Source of the DNA: Leptospiraceae bacterium
GTDB taxonomy: Bacteria; Spirochaetota; Leptospiria; Leptospirales; Leptonemataceae
Reading direction: 5' to 3'
DNA length: 6,319 nucleotides
Assembly: GCA_020440935.1 (NCBI GenBank)
Contig: JAGRNC010000153.1
Span: 1-6,319 of the forward strand
Below the pieces are notes generated by a model, which searched no databases, was not told the DNA's origin, and saw only the letters and a program-made list of their open reading frames with translations. Shown here piece after piece: positions 1-5,321 of the stretch; position 1 is the first letter of the stretch, and each line of letters opens with the position of its first letter. The position numbers and the translations under genes are program-made.

Positions 1-1
1 C

Positions 2-634
2 ATTTTAATCGAAGGCTATGGCCTGACCGAAGCGGTAACGGCGAAGTCCGCCAATCCTATGAACGGGTTAAAAAAAGAAAAATCCATTGGAATACCATGG
101 CCCGATACCATCTTTCAGGTTGTGGACGATGAAGGCCGGCCTCTGCCACCCAATGAGCCGGGAGAGATACGAATCCAAAGTCCGGACCTAATGATGGGAT
201 ACTGGGAGAACCCGGAGGCCACATCGGAATGTATGCGCGATGGTTGGCTGTATACCGGCGACATCGGCTACATGGATTCGGACGGGTACTTTTACATAGT
301 CGATCGAAAAAAGGATCTGATTATTAGCGGCGGATACAACGTATATCCATCGGAAGTAGAAGAAGTAATCTATTCCCACGAAGATGTCCTGGAAGCCTCG
401 GTGATTGGGATTCCAGATGCGAAGAAGGGCGAATCGGTAAAGGCATTCGTAGTTACGGTGTCCGGTTCCCATCTGAACGAGACGGCCTTAAACGAGTACC
501 TTGCGGCCCGACTCATAAAGTACAAATTACCTGCTTCGATTGAGTTCCGCGAATCTTTGCCCAAAAGCCCCATTGGCAAGATTCTGAAAAAGGAATTGGC
601 CCGCGAAGAATTGGATCGGTTACAAAACGCCTGA
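2..634 (+). CDS. Acyl-CoA synthetase (AMP-forming), C-terminal 210 residues, 5' truncated by window
   Basis: This is the end of an ANL-superfamily adenylating enzyme, most like FadD-type fatty acid:CoA ligases. These activate a carboxylic acid with ATP to an acyl-AMP and then transfer it to CoA in the cytoplasm or at the inner membrane face. The reading frame is open from base 2, so the ATG at 59 is internal. Visible motifs in order are EGYGLTEA (bases 11-34, the A5 motif), GWLYTGD with the ATP-ribose-binding Asp at 260-262, DRKKDLI followed by GGYNVYPSEVE (bases 302-361, hinge and A8), and PKSPIGKILKKEL near the end, with the presumed catalytic Lys at 578-580 (A10). About 200 residues is the normal size for the end of the large domain plus the C-terminal lid domain. 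All key residues are present, so the gene looks functional. The N-terminal domain that sets acid specificity is outside the window, so the exact substrate cannot be given. Confidence 0.93.
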   Translation: MLIEGYGLTEAVTAKSANPMNGLKKEKSIGIPWPDTIFQVVDDEGRPLPPNEPGEIRIQSPDLMMGYWENPEATSECMRDGWLYTGDIGYMDSDGYFYIVDRKKDLIISGGYNVYPSEVEEVIYSHEDVLEASVIGIPDAKKGESVKAFVVTVSGSHLNETALNEYLAARLIKYKLPASIEFRESLPKSPIGKILKKELAREELDRLQNA

Positions 635-775
635 TTGCGCGGCGATCTCGCTGCCATGCAAGAACCCGGGCTCGTGGCGCTATATTTAGTCGACAATTCA
701 CCTTGACCTGTAAACCCTAAGACGAGACGTTCGAGCCCAGCACTGCGCTATTTTTAGCCTACCTTTTCGCGCGCA

Positions 776-791
776 AATAGATTAATCTATT
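776..791. promoter_or_regulatory. Perfect 16-bp palindrome, candidate operator of the HTH gene
   Basis: AATAGATTAATCTATT is its own reverse complement across all 16 bases. An extra copy of the half-site core TAGATT lies at 801-806. The palindrome is centred about 41 bases before the ATG at 825, where small HTH repressors commonly bind their own promoters. It is not followed by a T-run and is AT-rich, so it does not look like a terminator. That it is an operator is inferred; no convincing -35/-10 pair could be assigned around it. The rest of the 635-824 gap holds no gene that I can see. Confidence 0.5.
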
Positions 792-824
792 GTCGCCTAC
801 TAGATTGTACTATTGCATAAAGGC

Positions 825-1112
825 ATGTCGACCATCGAAGATGAGCGAATCCTATTGCACAATCGACTGCTAGAGTTTATCAGTTTTCTCAATCGTCGTG
901 GAGAGTCCAACCGTCAGATTAGTCTACGAATAGGCCGGGCGGATCGGTACATCGATAATTGCATCCAGAAACGTACCGACGTAAGTACTGCAACGCTACA
1001 AAAGCTCCATAAAACCTACGGACTCAATTTTATCTGGTATTTCACCGGATGCGGCCCCAGGCGTGTTAACGATGCACTGATTCGAATTTTTCAAAACAGG
1101 AAATCTCGATGA
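825..1112 (+). CDS. Small Cro/C1-type (XRE-like) helix-turn-helix DNA-binding protein
   Basis: The product is a 95-residue protein made almost entirely of one helical DNA-binding domain. Residues 28-48 (SNRQISLRIGRADRYIDNCIQ) fit the two recognition helices of the Cro/C1 fold, written here as SNRQISLRIG then DRYIDNCIQ. They are followed by the usual third-helix pattern TLQKLHKTYGLNFIWYFTG, comparable to the 'L.kia.alg.s..WLLtG' ending in this family. There is no effector or dimerisation domain. The start is uncertain: the frame opens at 804, and both TTG at 813 and ATG at 825 are possible. Neither has a well-spaced Shine-Dalgarno (AAAGG lies just one base before the ATG), so ATG was preferred; the mRNA may be nearly leaderless. 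The stop codon overlaps the next gene's start (ATGA), which implies a shared transcript. A likely role is local repressor of its own operon through the palindrome at 776-791. That role is inferred. Confidence 0.8.
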   Translation: MSTIEDERILLHNRLLEFISFLNRRGESNRQISLRIGRADRYIDNCIQKRTDVSTATLQKLHKTYGLNFIWYFTGCGPRRVNDALIRIFQNRKSR

Positions 1113-1555
1113 TCCTTCTAGCAGAACAATCGATCCAGATTGCCAGGTCCATAGAATCCGTTTTTGCATTTGCCGCTAATCTCGAAAACTTTTCCCAATG
1201 GTTTCCAGAAGTCGCAGATGTGCGCTCGCCAGACAATCAAGATTATACCGAGCCAGGTGTGGAGTACATCGAAACGGTACACATGCCACTGGGCCCCCCG
1301 CGAAAGGTCCGTATCCGTGTCAGGGAATGCGAAGTGGACAACCACTTGATTACAGAAGGCAACCTTATGCCCATTCTTCCCAGAATGGAAATGTATTTTC
1401 TCGATAGGGGCGAATACACCGAAGTACAATGGCGCATGTTTGCACGAGGACGGGGAATCTTGTTCCAGAGAATTCTTGCCCCTATTGCCCGGGCAACGAT
1501 GCAAAAGCGATCGAGGAAAGGTTTGCAGAGGCTTAAAGAGATTCTGGAAGAATAG
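1109..1555 (+). CDS. SRPBCC (START-like, polyketide cyclase/dehydrase type) family protein
   Basis: The product is 148 residues, the normal single-domain length for the SRPBCC helix-grip fold, which forms a deep hydrophobic ligand pocket. The N-terminus has the typical first strand and helix pattern: QSIQIARSIESVFAFAANLENFSQWFPEVADV resembles the 'i.i.ap.e.VF.l..d.e.yp.W.p.v' signature. The protein ends with a long basic amphipathic helix (about residues 118-147) that would line the pocket. There is no signal peptide, so it should be cytoplasmic. The start is well supported by AGGAAA at 1098-1103, five bases upstream. The 4-base ATGA overlap with the HTH gene suggests translational coupling. 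Ligand or activity cannot be read from sequence. Family members range from lipid or quinone binders and aromatase/cyclases to RatA, which targets the ribosome. An enzymatic, a transport and a RatA-like role all remain open. Confidence 0.85.
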   Translation: MILLAEQSIQIARSIESVFAFAANLENFSQWFPEVADVRSPDNQDYTEPGVEYIETVHMPLGPPRKVRIRVRECEVDNHLITEGNLMPILPRMEMYFLDRGEYTEVQWRMFARGRGILFQRILAPIARATMQKRSRKGLQRLKEILEE

Positions 1556-1594
1556 AATCCAGGGCCATAGAAAACAGGACCTACCTCACAGGGC

Positions 1595-1613
1595 TCGCCG
1601 CAGAGCGCGGCGA
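1595..1613. terminator. Hairpin in convergent junction, possible bidirectional terminator
   Basis: TCGCCGC and GCGGCGA form a perfect 7-bp GC-rich stem around the 5-base loop AGAGC. It lies 40 bases after the SRPBCC stop and 15 bases beyond the 3' end of the facing lipoprotein gene. There is no T-run on either strand, so it is not a textbook intrinsic terminator. The position between convergent genes is the main reason for this call. Confidence 0.4.
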
Positions 1614-1616
1614 TTG

Positions 1617-1662
1617 CGAATCAGGCGCTCAGGGGCGCTTTACTTCCACAACGCCTGATTCG
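1617..1662. repeat. 11-bp perfect inverted repeat spanning the lipoprotein stop codon
   Basis: CGAATCAGGCG (1617-1627) and CGCCTGATTCG (1652-1662) are exact reverse complements separated by 24 bases. The right arm lies inside the coding end of the minus-strand lipoprotein gene, and the left arm lies just past its stop (1629-1631). A transcript from either strand could fold here. The structure may act as a terminator or protect the 3' end, but no U-tract follows it. Confidence 0.4.
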
Positions 1663-2192
1663 GGAACAGCAATTGTTTCGTTCTTTCCGCGAAAGGACCA
1701 GAACAATTCCTCTACCTTGATGCGAGGAAAAAATTTCTGGTAGGCCAGAGTAATCTGCGTTGGAAGCTCCTTACACTGCGCATAGTATTCGACGCGCATT
1801 TCGGTTTTTCCCGATTCGTCCCCCGCATTATTGGCAATCTCCTCAACGCTGAGTTCACATTTTGTGGATTCAGGAAAGACTACCATTTCGGCCGCTTTGT
1901 CTTCCAGAAGCTTATCCAGTTCTTTTCGATTGGCCGGCACGCCCTCTTTTTGCGCATTGCTGGAAGAATCGGTTTGTGAATCCCCCTGGGGCTCGGGCGG
2001 CGTTAGCAGGTCGGCCTCGTAGGCTACAAATACCATGGCTACAGCAGTAGGATTTTGCGGAATGTATTTAAACCTGGCAGGCGCATGCTCGGTAGACTGC
2101 TCTTCGGAGCAGAAAAGAAGGGCTGGAACAAGAAGGATTGCGAAAAACCTGGACAATCGAAGGCTTTTCTGGAATAAACGAAGAGCAGACAT
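1629..2192 (-). CDS. Putative lipoprotein, faintly ZrgA/DUF2796-like
   Basis: The product is 187 residues. It has a basic N-terminus (Lys9, Arg12, Arg15), a hydrophobic segment (about 16-27) and a lipobox-like PALLFC with Cys28 as the likely lipidated residue. Phe at -1 is permitted by loose spirochaetal rules. After a polar linker rich in Ser, Gln, Asp and Glu (about 64-90), the second half has the pattern FPESTKCELS, EMRVEYYAQC and FFPRIKVEELFW. This recalls the C-terminal part of ZrgA/DUF2796 periplasmic zinc-uptake proteins: a Cys near an FxLP-like segment, then an E/H-x-E-x-x-Y-x-x-x-C stretch, then a 'F..FP.i..l.v' strand. Cys112 and Cys140 could form a disulfide. The His-rich metal-binding N-terminus of ZrgA is absent, so zinc binding should not be assumed. 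The minus-strand start at 2192 is the one that gives a complete signal peptide, although its Shine-Dalgarno is weak. The gene is transcribed divergently from the 2308 gene. Confidence 0.75.
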   Translation of the reverse strand: MSALRLFQKSLRLSRFFAILLVPALLFCSEEQSTEHAPARFKYIPQNPTAVAMVFVAYEADLLTPPEPQGDSQTDSSSNAQKEGVPANRKELDKLLEDKAAEMVVFPESTKCELSVEEIANNAGDESGKTEMRVEYYAQCKELPTQITLAYQKFFPRIKVEELFWSFRGKNETIAVPESGVVEVKRP

Positions 2193-2207
2193 AGGAATAC
2201 GGATCGG

Positions 2208-2252
2208 GACCGGACCGTGCCCGGCAACGAAAAAAGCTTTTGCCGACCGGAC
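2208..2252. repeat. Direct repeat GACCGGAC (two copies) in divergent promoter region
   Basis: Exact copies of GACCGGAC occur at 2208-2215 and 2245-2252, with starts 37 bases apart, inside the 115-base region between divergent start codons. A 6-bp inverted repeat (CGGCAA 2222-2227, TTGCCG 2240-2245) with an A-rich interior lies between them. They may be regulator-binding sites shared by the two genes, or chance. Confidence 0.3.
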
Positions 2253-2269
2253 ATTTTGATGGCCATAAT
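2240..2269 (+). promoter_or_regulatory. Candidate sigma70-type promoter for the 2308 gene
   Basis: TTGCCG (2240-2245), an 18-base spacer and CATAAT (2264-2269) match the -35 and -10 consensus at four and five of six positions. A start near 2276 would give a leader of about 30 bases carrying AGGAAG (2298-2303), four bases before the ATG. Judged by eye only. Confidence 0.4.
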
Positions 2270-2307
2270 TCCAATAAACATAGATTCAGGATACAGCAGG
2301 AAGAAAT

Positions 2308-3165
2308 ATGAAGAAAGAATATCATGAAGAGTTCAGCATTAGCGACATTGCATCGTTGCAGCCCGGGACCATTGTTCGCAGAATGGGGGATGGAAAGGAT
2401 CAGCAAGGTCGATTTGTTAAACCATCGGATGACGGGCAGGCGATGGTCGTTCTTGAGGTAATCGACTTATCCCAGAATGAATTTCTCTCGGAAGGCGGTA
2501 TAGTGCGCCCGGGACCATCGGATACCCTTCTAAAACATAAGTTTAACTTTGAAACCAGCGAAAAGGCAGAAGCGGCCTTGCAGGTAGTAAAGAATTGGCC
2601 TCTCTACCGGGACCGAGAAGATCTGCAGGGTGCAATCATCGATTTCGTAAAAACCGCCTTCAGCCCCGAACAAATCCTGGAATTGAAAAAGAGCGACGAT
2701 CTAAAGCCTCTGTTCGTCACCATTCAGCATCGATTCTCCATTGGCCGCCACCAGCCAAAAGTGGATTGGGAGAAAGTCCGCTGGCAGTCTTTTCAGGATG
2801 CCCTGGACAGCCTTTACGATGGAAAGCATCTAACTTATGTTGCCTTTGTTCCCACCGATCAGAACCACGATCCGAAATTCTTCAGTATTGGAACAAAGCC
2901 TCACGTAGAAACGGTGAAGCAACTGGAACGCGAGGAATTCTATTTTAAACCCACCAATGGTGGCCATATTAAAGTAGTGAGCGCCACCAACGAAAAGCCC
3001 AAGCGATTCATTGTGGATGCGGGCTCCAACGAATACGGCGCAGGAGTCAAATCGTCCATCTCTACTGCAGAAGTTATTTGCGATGCACTGGAAGATGCCC
3101 ATCCCGGCGCGGAATATACCCCGGTAAAAGGCCGGGATGCCTACGGGATTCAACAGAGCTTCTAG
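2308..3165 (+). CDS. Uncharacterised 285-residue cytoplasmic protein
   Basis: I do not recognise this protein. The start is convincing: AGGAAG at 2298-2303 precedes the ATG by four bases, and a candidate promoter lies upstream. There is no signal peptide or membrane segment, and composition is mixed and charged with a single Cys, as expected for a soluble cytoplasmic protein. Residues 1-75 look like a small beta-rich module (SISDIASLQPGTIVRRM, then a strand AMVVLEVIDL). A helical, charged middle follows (about 85-140, ending ELKKSDDLKPLFVTI). The C-terminal part alternates strands and helices (LTYVAFVPT, GHIKVVSA, KRFIVDAG, TAEVICDALEDA). The last residues, GRDAYGIQQSF, may be structured. No catalytic motif is evident. 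Codon use and base composition match its neighbours. The gene stands alone between divergent and convergent lipoprotein genes, so context gives no functional clue. Confidence 0.85.
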   Translation: MKKEYHEEFSISDIASLQPGTIVRRMGDGKDQQGRFVKPSDDGQAMVVLEVIDLSQNEFLSEGGIVRPGPSDTLLKHKFNFETSEKAEAALQVVKNWPLYRDREDLQGAIIDFVKTAFSPEQILELKKSDDLKPLFVTIQHRFSIGRHQPKVDWEKVRWQSFQDALDSLYDGKHLTYVAFVPTDQNHDPKFFSIGTKPHVETVKQLEREEFYFKPTNGGHIKVVSATNEKPKRFIVDAGSNEYGAGVKSSISTAEVICDALEDAHPGAEYTPVKGRDAYGIQQSF

Positions 3166-3183
3166 ACTATAGACGCCGCAGAC

Positions 3184-3205
3184 GCCGCGCAAAGGTTTGC
3201 GCGGC
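3184..3205. terminator. Strong hairpin 1 in convergent junction
   Basis: GCCGCGCAAA and TTTGCGCGGC form a perfect 10-bp inverted repeat around only two bases (GG). In RNA it would fold as a stem of about 8-9 bp with a small loop. It starts 19 bases after the stop of the 2308 gene and is directly preceded by a tandem 9-base near-repeat (GACGCCGCA at 3172, GACGCCGCG at 3181). No T-run follows, so it is a likely non-canonical or bidirectional terminator. Confidence 0.55.
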
Positions 3206-3215
3206 TGGCTTACCC

Positions 3216-3241
3216 GCCTGCGAAGAATGGGCTTCGCAGGC
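3216..3241. terminator. Strong hairpin 2 in convergent junction
   Basis: GCCTGCGAAG and CTTCGCAGGC form a perfect 10-bp stem around the 6-base loop AATGGG, ten bases after hairpin 1. It lies 40 bases past the stop of the minus-strand gene that ends at 3282. Two stable stems in tandem between convergent genes suggest a two-way transcription barrier. Neither has a U-tract. Confidence 0.55.
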
Positions 3242-3267
3242 TCGACCAGGTCTGGGTTGGAATCCCC

Positions 3268-3281
3268 GGAATTCGAATTCC
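3268..3281. repeat. 14-bp perfect palindrome next to the lipoprotein stop
   Basis: GGAATTCGAATTCC is fully self-complementary and directly abuts the minus-strand stop codon at 3282-3284. As RNA it could form only a poor hairpin because it has no loop. A protein-binding role at a 3' end is unproven, and it may simply reflect the composition of the junction. Confidence 0.3.
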
Positions 3282-3746
3282 TTAAAACTTGAAAAGTATG
3301 CTTTCCGGAATTTCGCTTTCGCCCAGGGGCCCAATCACAATGGACTGAGGATTCGCGGAATCCGTAATACTGTAGATTAAGACTCTGGAAATGGATTTTC
3401 CAGCGGGAATGATTTCTGTTTCTTTGATGGGAGATTTTCCGTCTTCCTGAAGAACGCGAAATGGATCCTGGCTGGCAGTTCCGGCCTTGAGCAGCACCTT
3501 TGTATGATCCCACTTAATTGGCTTGCTCTGCTGATTTGTGAGGTTTAGAAATACCCATACAAATCGATCGCCTTCCTTTTGCGGTTGATACCGGTAGGAG
3601 CCTTCGAAATACTCGTTTGGACCCAGATTTATGCGCGTAATTTGCGCCATCCATTGCTGGTCCTGCTTCATAATCTGCCAGGCGCCATCGCCTCCGCAGG
3701 AGATCAGAGCAAAAATAATGGAAAATAGAAAAGTCGACCGTCTCAT
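3282..3746 (-). CDS. Putative lipoprotein, 154 residues, beta-rich extracytoplasmic domain
   Basis: The start was placed at the ATG at 3744-3746. Translation from there gives a compact signal peptide, MRRSTFLFSIIFALISC, with a twin Arg, a hydrophobic core and a lipobox ALISC (Cys17 lipidated), followed by GGDG. GAGG sits a few bases upstream. The frame remains open to an ATG at 3809, but that start would add a non-signal leader and overlap the divergent gene. The mature part is strand-rich: RFVWVFLNLTNQQSKPI resembles the 'fv.v.v.i.N.s..p' strand of DUF4352-like immunoglobulin-type lipoprotein domains. SRVLIYSITDS and SIVIGPLG are further strands. No enzyme motif is seen, so a structural, adhesive or envelope role is more likely than catalysis. 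Family assignment is tentative. Confidence 0.8.
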   Translation of the reverse strand: MRRSTFLFSIIFALISCGGDGAWQIMKQDQQWMAQITRINLGPNEYFEGSYRYQPQKEGDRFVWVFLNLTNQQSKPIKWDHTKVLLKAGTASQDPFRVLQEDGKSPIKETEIIPAGKSISRVLIYSITDSANPQSIVIGPLGESEIPESILFKF

Positions 3747-3775
3747 CGCCTCATAGCAACCCATCTTTATTACAT

Positions 3776-5011
3776 ATGAATGACATTCTGGATACAGCGA
3801 CCCTTCCACCGCTTAAGCTGAAGAAAGGAAAGGAAGCCCCTTTTATTCGAAATCATCCCTGGCTATTCTCCGGAGCCCTGGAGGATCCAGCCTCCGATGC
3901 GCGGCCGGGCCTGCGTTCGCTGGAAATCCAGGGCAAGATTTCTGCCTGGGTAATGTATAACCCGGCTGTGAGTCTCTGCGCTCGACTTCTGCCTCGCACG
4001 GCGCACCTCGATCTAAGCCAGGCAGACACTTTGCGCTATTACCTGGACGATCGGTTGCGCAGCGCCATCGAGCTTCGACGTCGATTATTTACCGACTACT
4101 TCAGACAGCAGGAGGCCAGGGGCCCCATTACATCGGGATTCAGACTGATCAACGCAGAAGGCGATGGGCTGCCCGGTATCATCCTGGATTACTACGACGG
4201 CCTGATCGTCGCTCAGGTTAGCACGGCGGTGGCCGAAATGCTGTGGCCTTTGATTCGCAAGTCTTTGCTGGACCTGAGCGCGGAGTTTCCTGCCCCCTTG
4301 CGCATCCTGGAACGGTCTGATGGCGCATTTCGAAGAGCGGAGAACCTGCCGGCGCGACGTCAATGGTTCACCGAGGAAATCCAGGAGGCCTGGTTTCTTG
4401 AAAATGGAATCAAAATGCTCTGCGACCTGGAAGGCCAGAAAACGGGATTCTTCCTGGATATGCGAAACATGCGCGAGTTGCTCGGACAGGTTGCGTTGGA
4501 TGCGGACGTTCTGAATCTGTACAGCTATACCGGCGCCTTCGGATTGCATTGTTTGAAGGGCGGCGCCAGGCGGGTTGTTCAAGTGGATCGATCGTCCCGG
4601 GCTCTGGAGCTTGCCCGGAGCATGGCGGATGCCAATGAACTGGTATCGGAATATCATTCGGTGGACGTGGATGAATACCTGAAGAATGAATCGCAGCAAT
4701 TTGACATTGTGATTTCCGATCCGCCGGCCTTTGCAAAGAAGAAAGGAGATGTAAAATCCGCCGCGCGAGCATACCGCGAATTGAATCGAAGAGCGCTGGA
4801 GCGCACTGTGCCCGGCGGAATGCTTCTAACCTGCTCCTGTTCCCATTTCATTACTGAAGATCATTTTGCTTCGCTGGTAATGGAAGCGGCCACTCTGGCC
4901 GGACGCCAGTCACAGATCTTAAGCCACCATCGCCCTGCCCTTTGCCACCCGGTGGCGTTACCCCATCGGGAAGGCAGCTACCTGAAAAGCCTACTACTGC
5001 GGGTATATTAG
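3776..5011 (+). CDS. RlmI-like class I SAM-dependent 23S rRNA methyltransferase (COG1092 type)
   Basis: The product is 411 residues, close to E. coli RlmI (396), which makes m5C1962 in 23S rRNA. The N-terminus (about 13-75) fits the PUA RNA-binding domain, with the typical opening LKKGKEAPFIRNHPWLFSGAL. The middle has the family signature NAEGDGLPGIILDYY (126-140), and the linker EGQKTGFFLDMR (219-230) is highly characteristic. The Rossmann domain shows the SAM-binding motif LNLYSYTGAFG (246-256), an acidic residue ending the next strand (VVQVD), DPPAFAKKK (315-323) and TCSCSH (352-357), whose Cys residues are candidates for the catalytic nucleophile. All are intact. The exact target base is inferred from family; related proteins such as RlmK modify other sites. 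The start ATG lacks a Shine-Dalgarno and sits 29 bases from the divergent lipoprotein start, so the mRNA may be leaderless or use a promoter inside that gene. Confidence 0.92.
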   Translation: MNDILDTATLPPLKLKKGKEAPFIRNHPWLFSGALEDPASDARPGLRSLEIQGKISAWVMYNPAVSLCARLLPRTAHLDLSQADTLRYYLDDRLRSAIELRRRLFTDYFRQQEARGPITSGFRLINAEGDGLPGIILDYYDGLIVAQVSTAVAEMLWPLIRKSLLDLSAEFPAPLRILERSDGAFRRAENLPARRQWFTEEIQEAWFLENGIKMLCDLEGQKTGFFLDMRNMRELLGQVALDADVLNLYSYTGAFGLHCLKGGARRVVQVDRSSRALELARSMADANELVSEYHSVDVDEYLKNESQQFDIVISDPPAFAKKKGDVKSAARAYRELNRRALERTVPGGMLLTCSCSHFITEDHFASLVMEAATLAGRQSQILSHHRPALCHPVALPHREGSYLKSLLLRVY

Positions 5012-5321
5012 AAGGATTTCAAAATCTCCGGTCTGGACCTCGGCTGCGATTTGGCAGCCAATTAGTATCGCCCATTAAATAGGCAGAATGCTTCATTCAA
5101 AACAACATATCCGAATCGGATCGGCGGAATCCTGAATTACGTCTCCAGGAAGACCAGGCACAATATTTGCAATTTGATCGGTGCACAAATAGGTGCGGAA
5201 AAGCCCGGCACAAAACGGCGGCCAAAGTTCTAGAGAGAGCTAAGGCACCGAGAGTAATAACCGGATTGAAGCGCCAGGAACGGAACAGAAAAAACAAGAA
5301 CGGAAGATAAGGCAGGTTATC
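5012..5321. other. 310-base gap without a gene, upstream of the phosphatase gene
   Basis: No reading frame of credible length or composition is present on either strand. The long minus-strand frame that reaches into it is a shadow of the phosphatase gene. It holds the hairpin at 5042-5059, a small inverted repeat (GAATG/CATTC near 5086-5098), a short one around TCCGAATCGGA near 5110, and a possible weak promoter (TTGGCA 5051-5056, 18 bases, TTAAAT 5075-5080) that overlaps the hairpin. That promoter would imply a leader of roughly 235 bases. No riboswitch class was recognised. Confidence 0.5.
5042..5059 (+). terminator. Short hairpin after the methyltransferase gene, possible terminator
   Basis: GGCTGC and GCAGCC pair as a 6-bp GC-rich stem around GATTTG, 31 bases after the methyltransferase stop. 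The downstream sequence AATTAG is AT-rich but not a T-run, so efficiency is doubtful. Confidence 0.35.

Noticed and set aside
59..61. ATG as start of the acyl-CoA synthetase
   Set aside because: The frame is open back to base 2 and encodes the conserved EGYGLTEA motif before this Met, so it is internal.
703..708. TTGACC as a -35 box for the HTH operon
   Set aside because: No acceptable -10 element lies 16-18 bases downstream, and it is more than 100 bases from the start codon.
813..815. TTG as start of the HTH gene
   Set aside because: Possible, but it has no ribosome-binding site and adds only four residues (MHKG). The ATG at 825 was preferred. This is not excluded.
2830..3513. 227-codon minus-strand open frame
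   Set aside because: It covers parts of two well-supported genes and the hairpin-rich junction. Its translation is compositionally odd, it has no ribosome-binding site and it shows no domain pattern, so it is a shadow frame.
3747..3809. Longer N-terminus for the second lipoprotein (start at 3809)
   Set aside because: It would put 21 residues ahead of a perfect lipoprotein signal peptide and overlap the divergent methyltransferase start.
4085..4699. 204-codon minus-strand open frame inside the methyltransferase gene
   Set aside because: It lies entirely opposite conserved methyltransferase motifs. The product is rich in Gln, Arg and His as expected for an antisense shadow.
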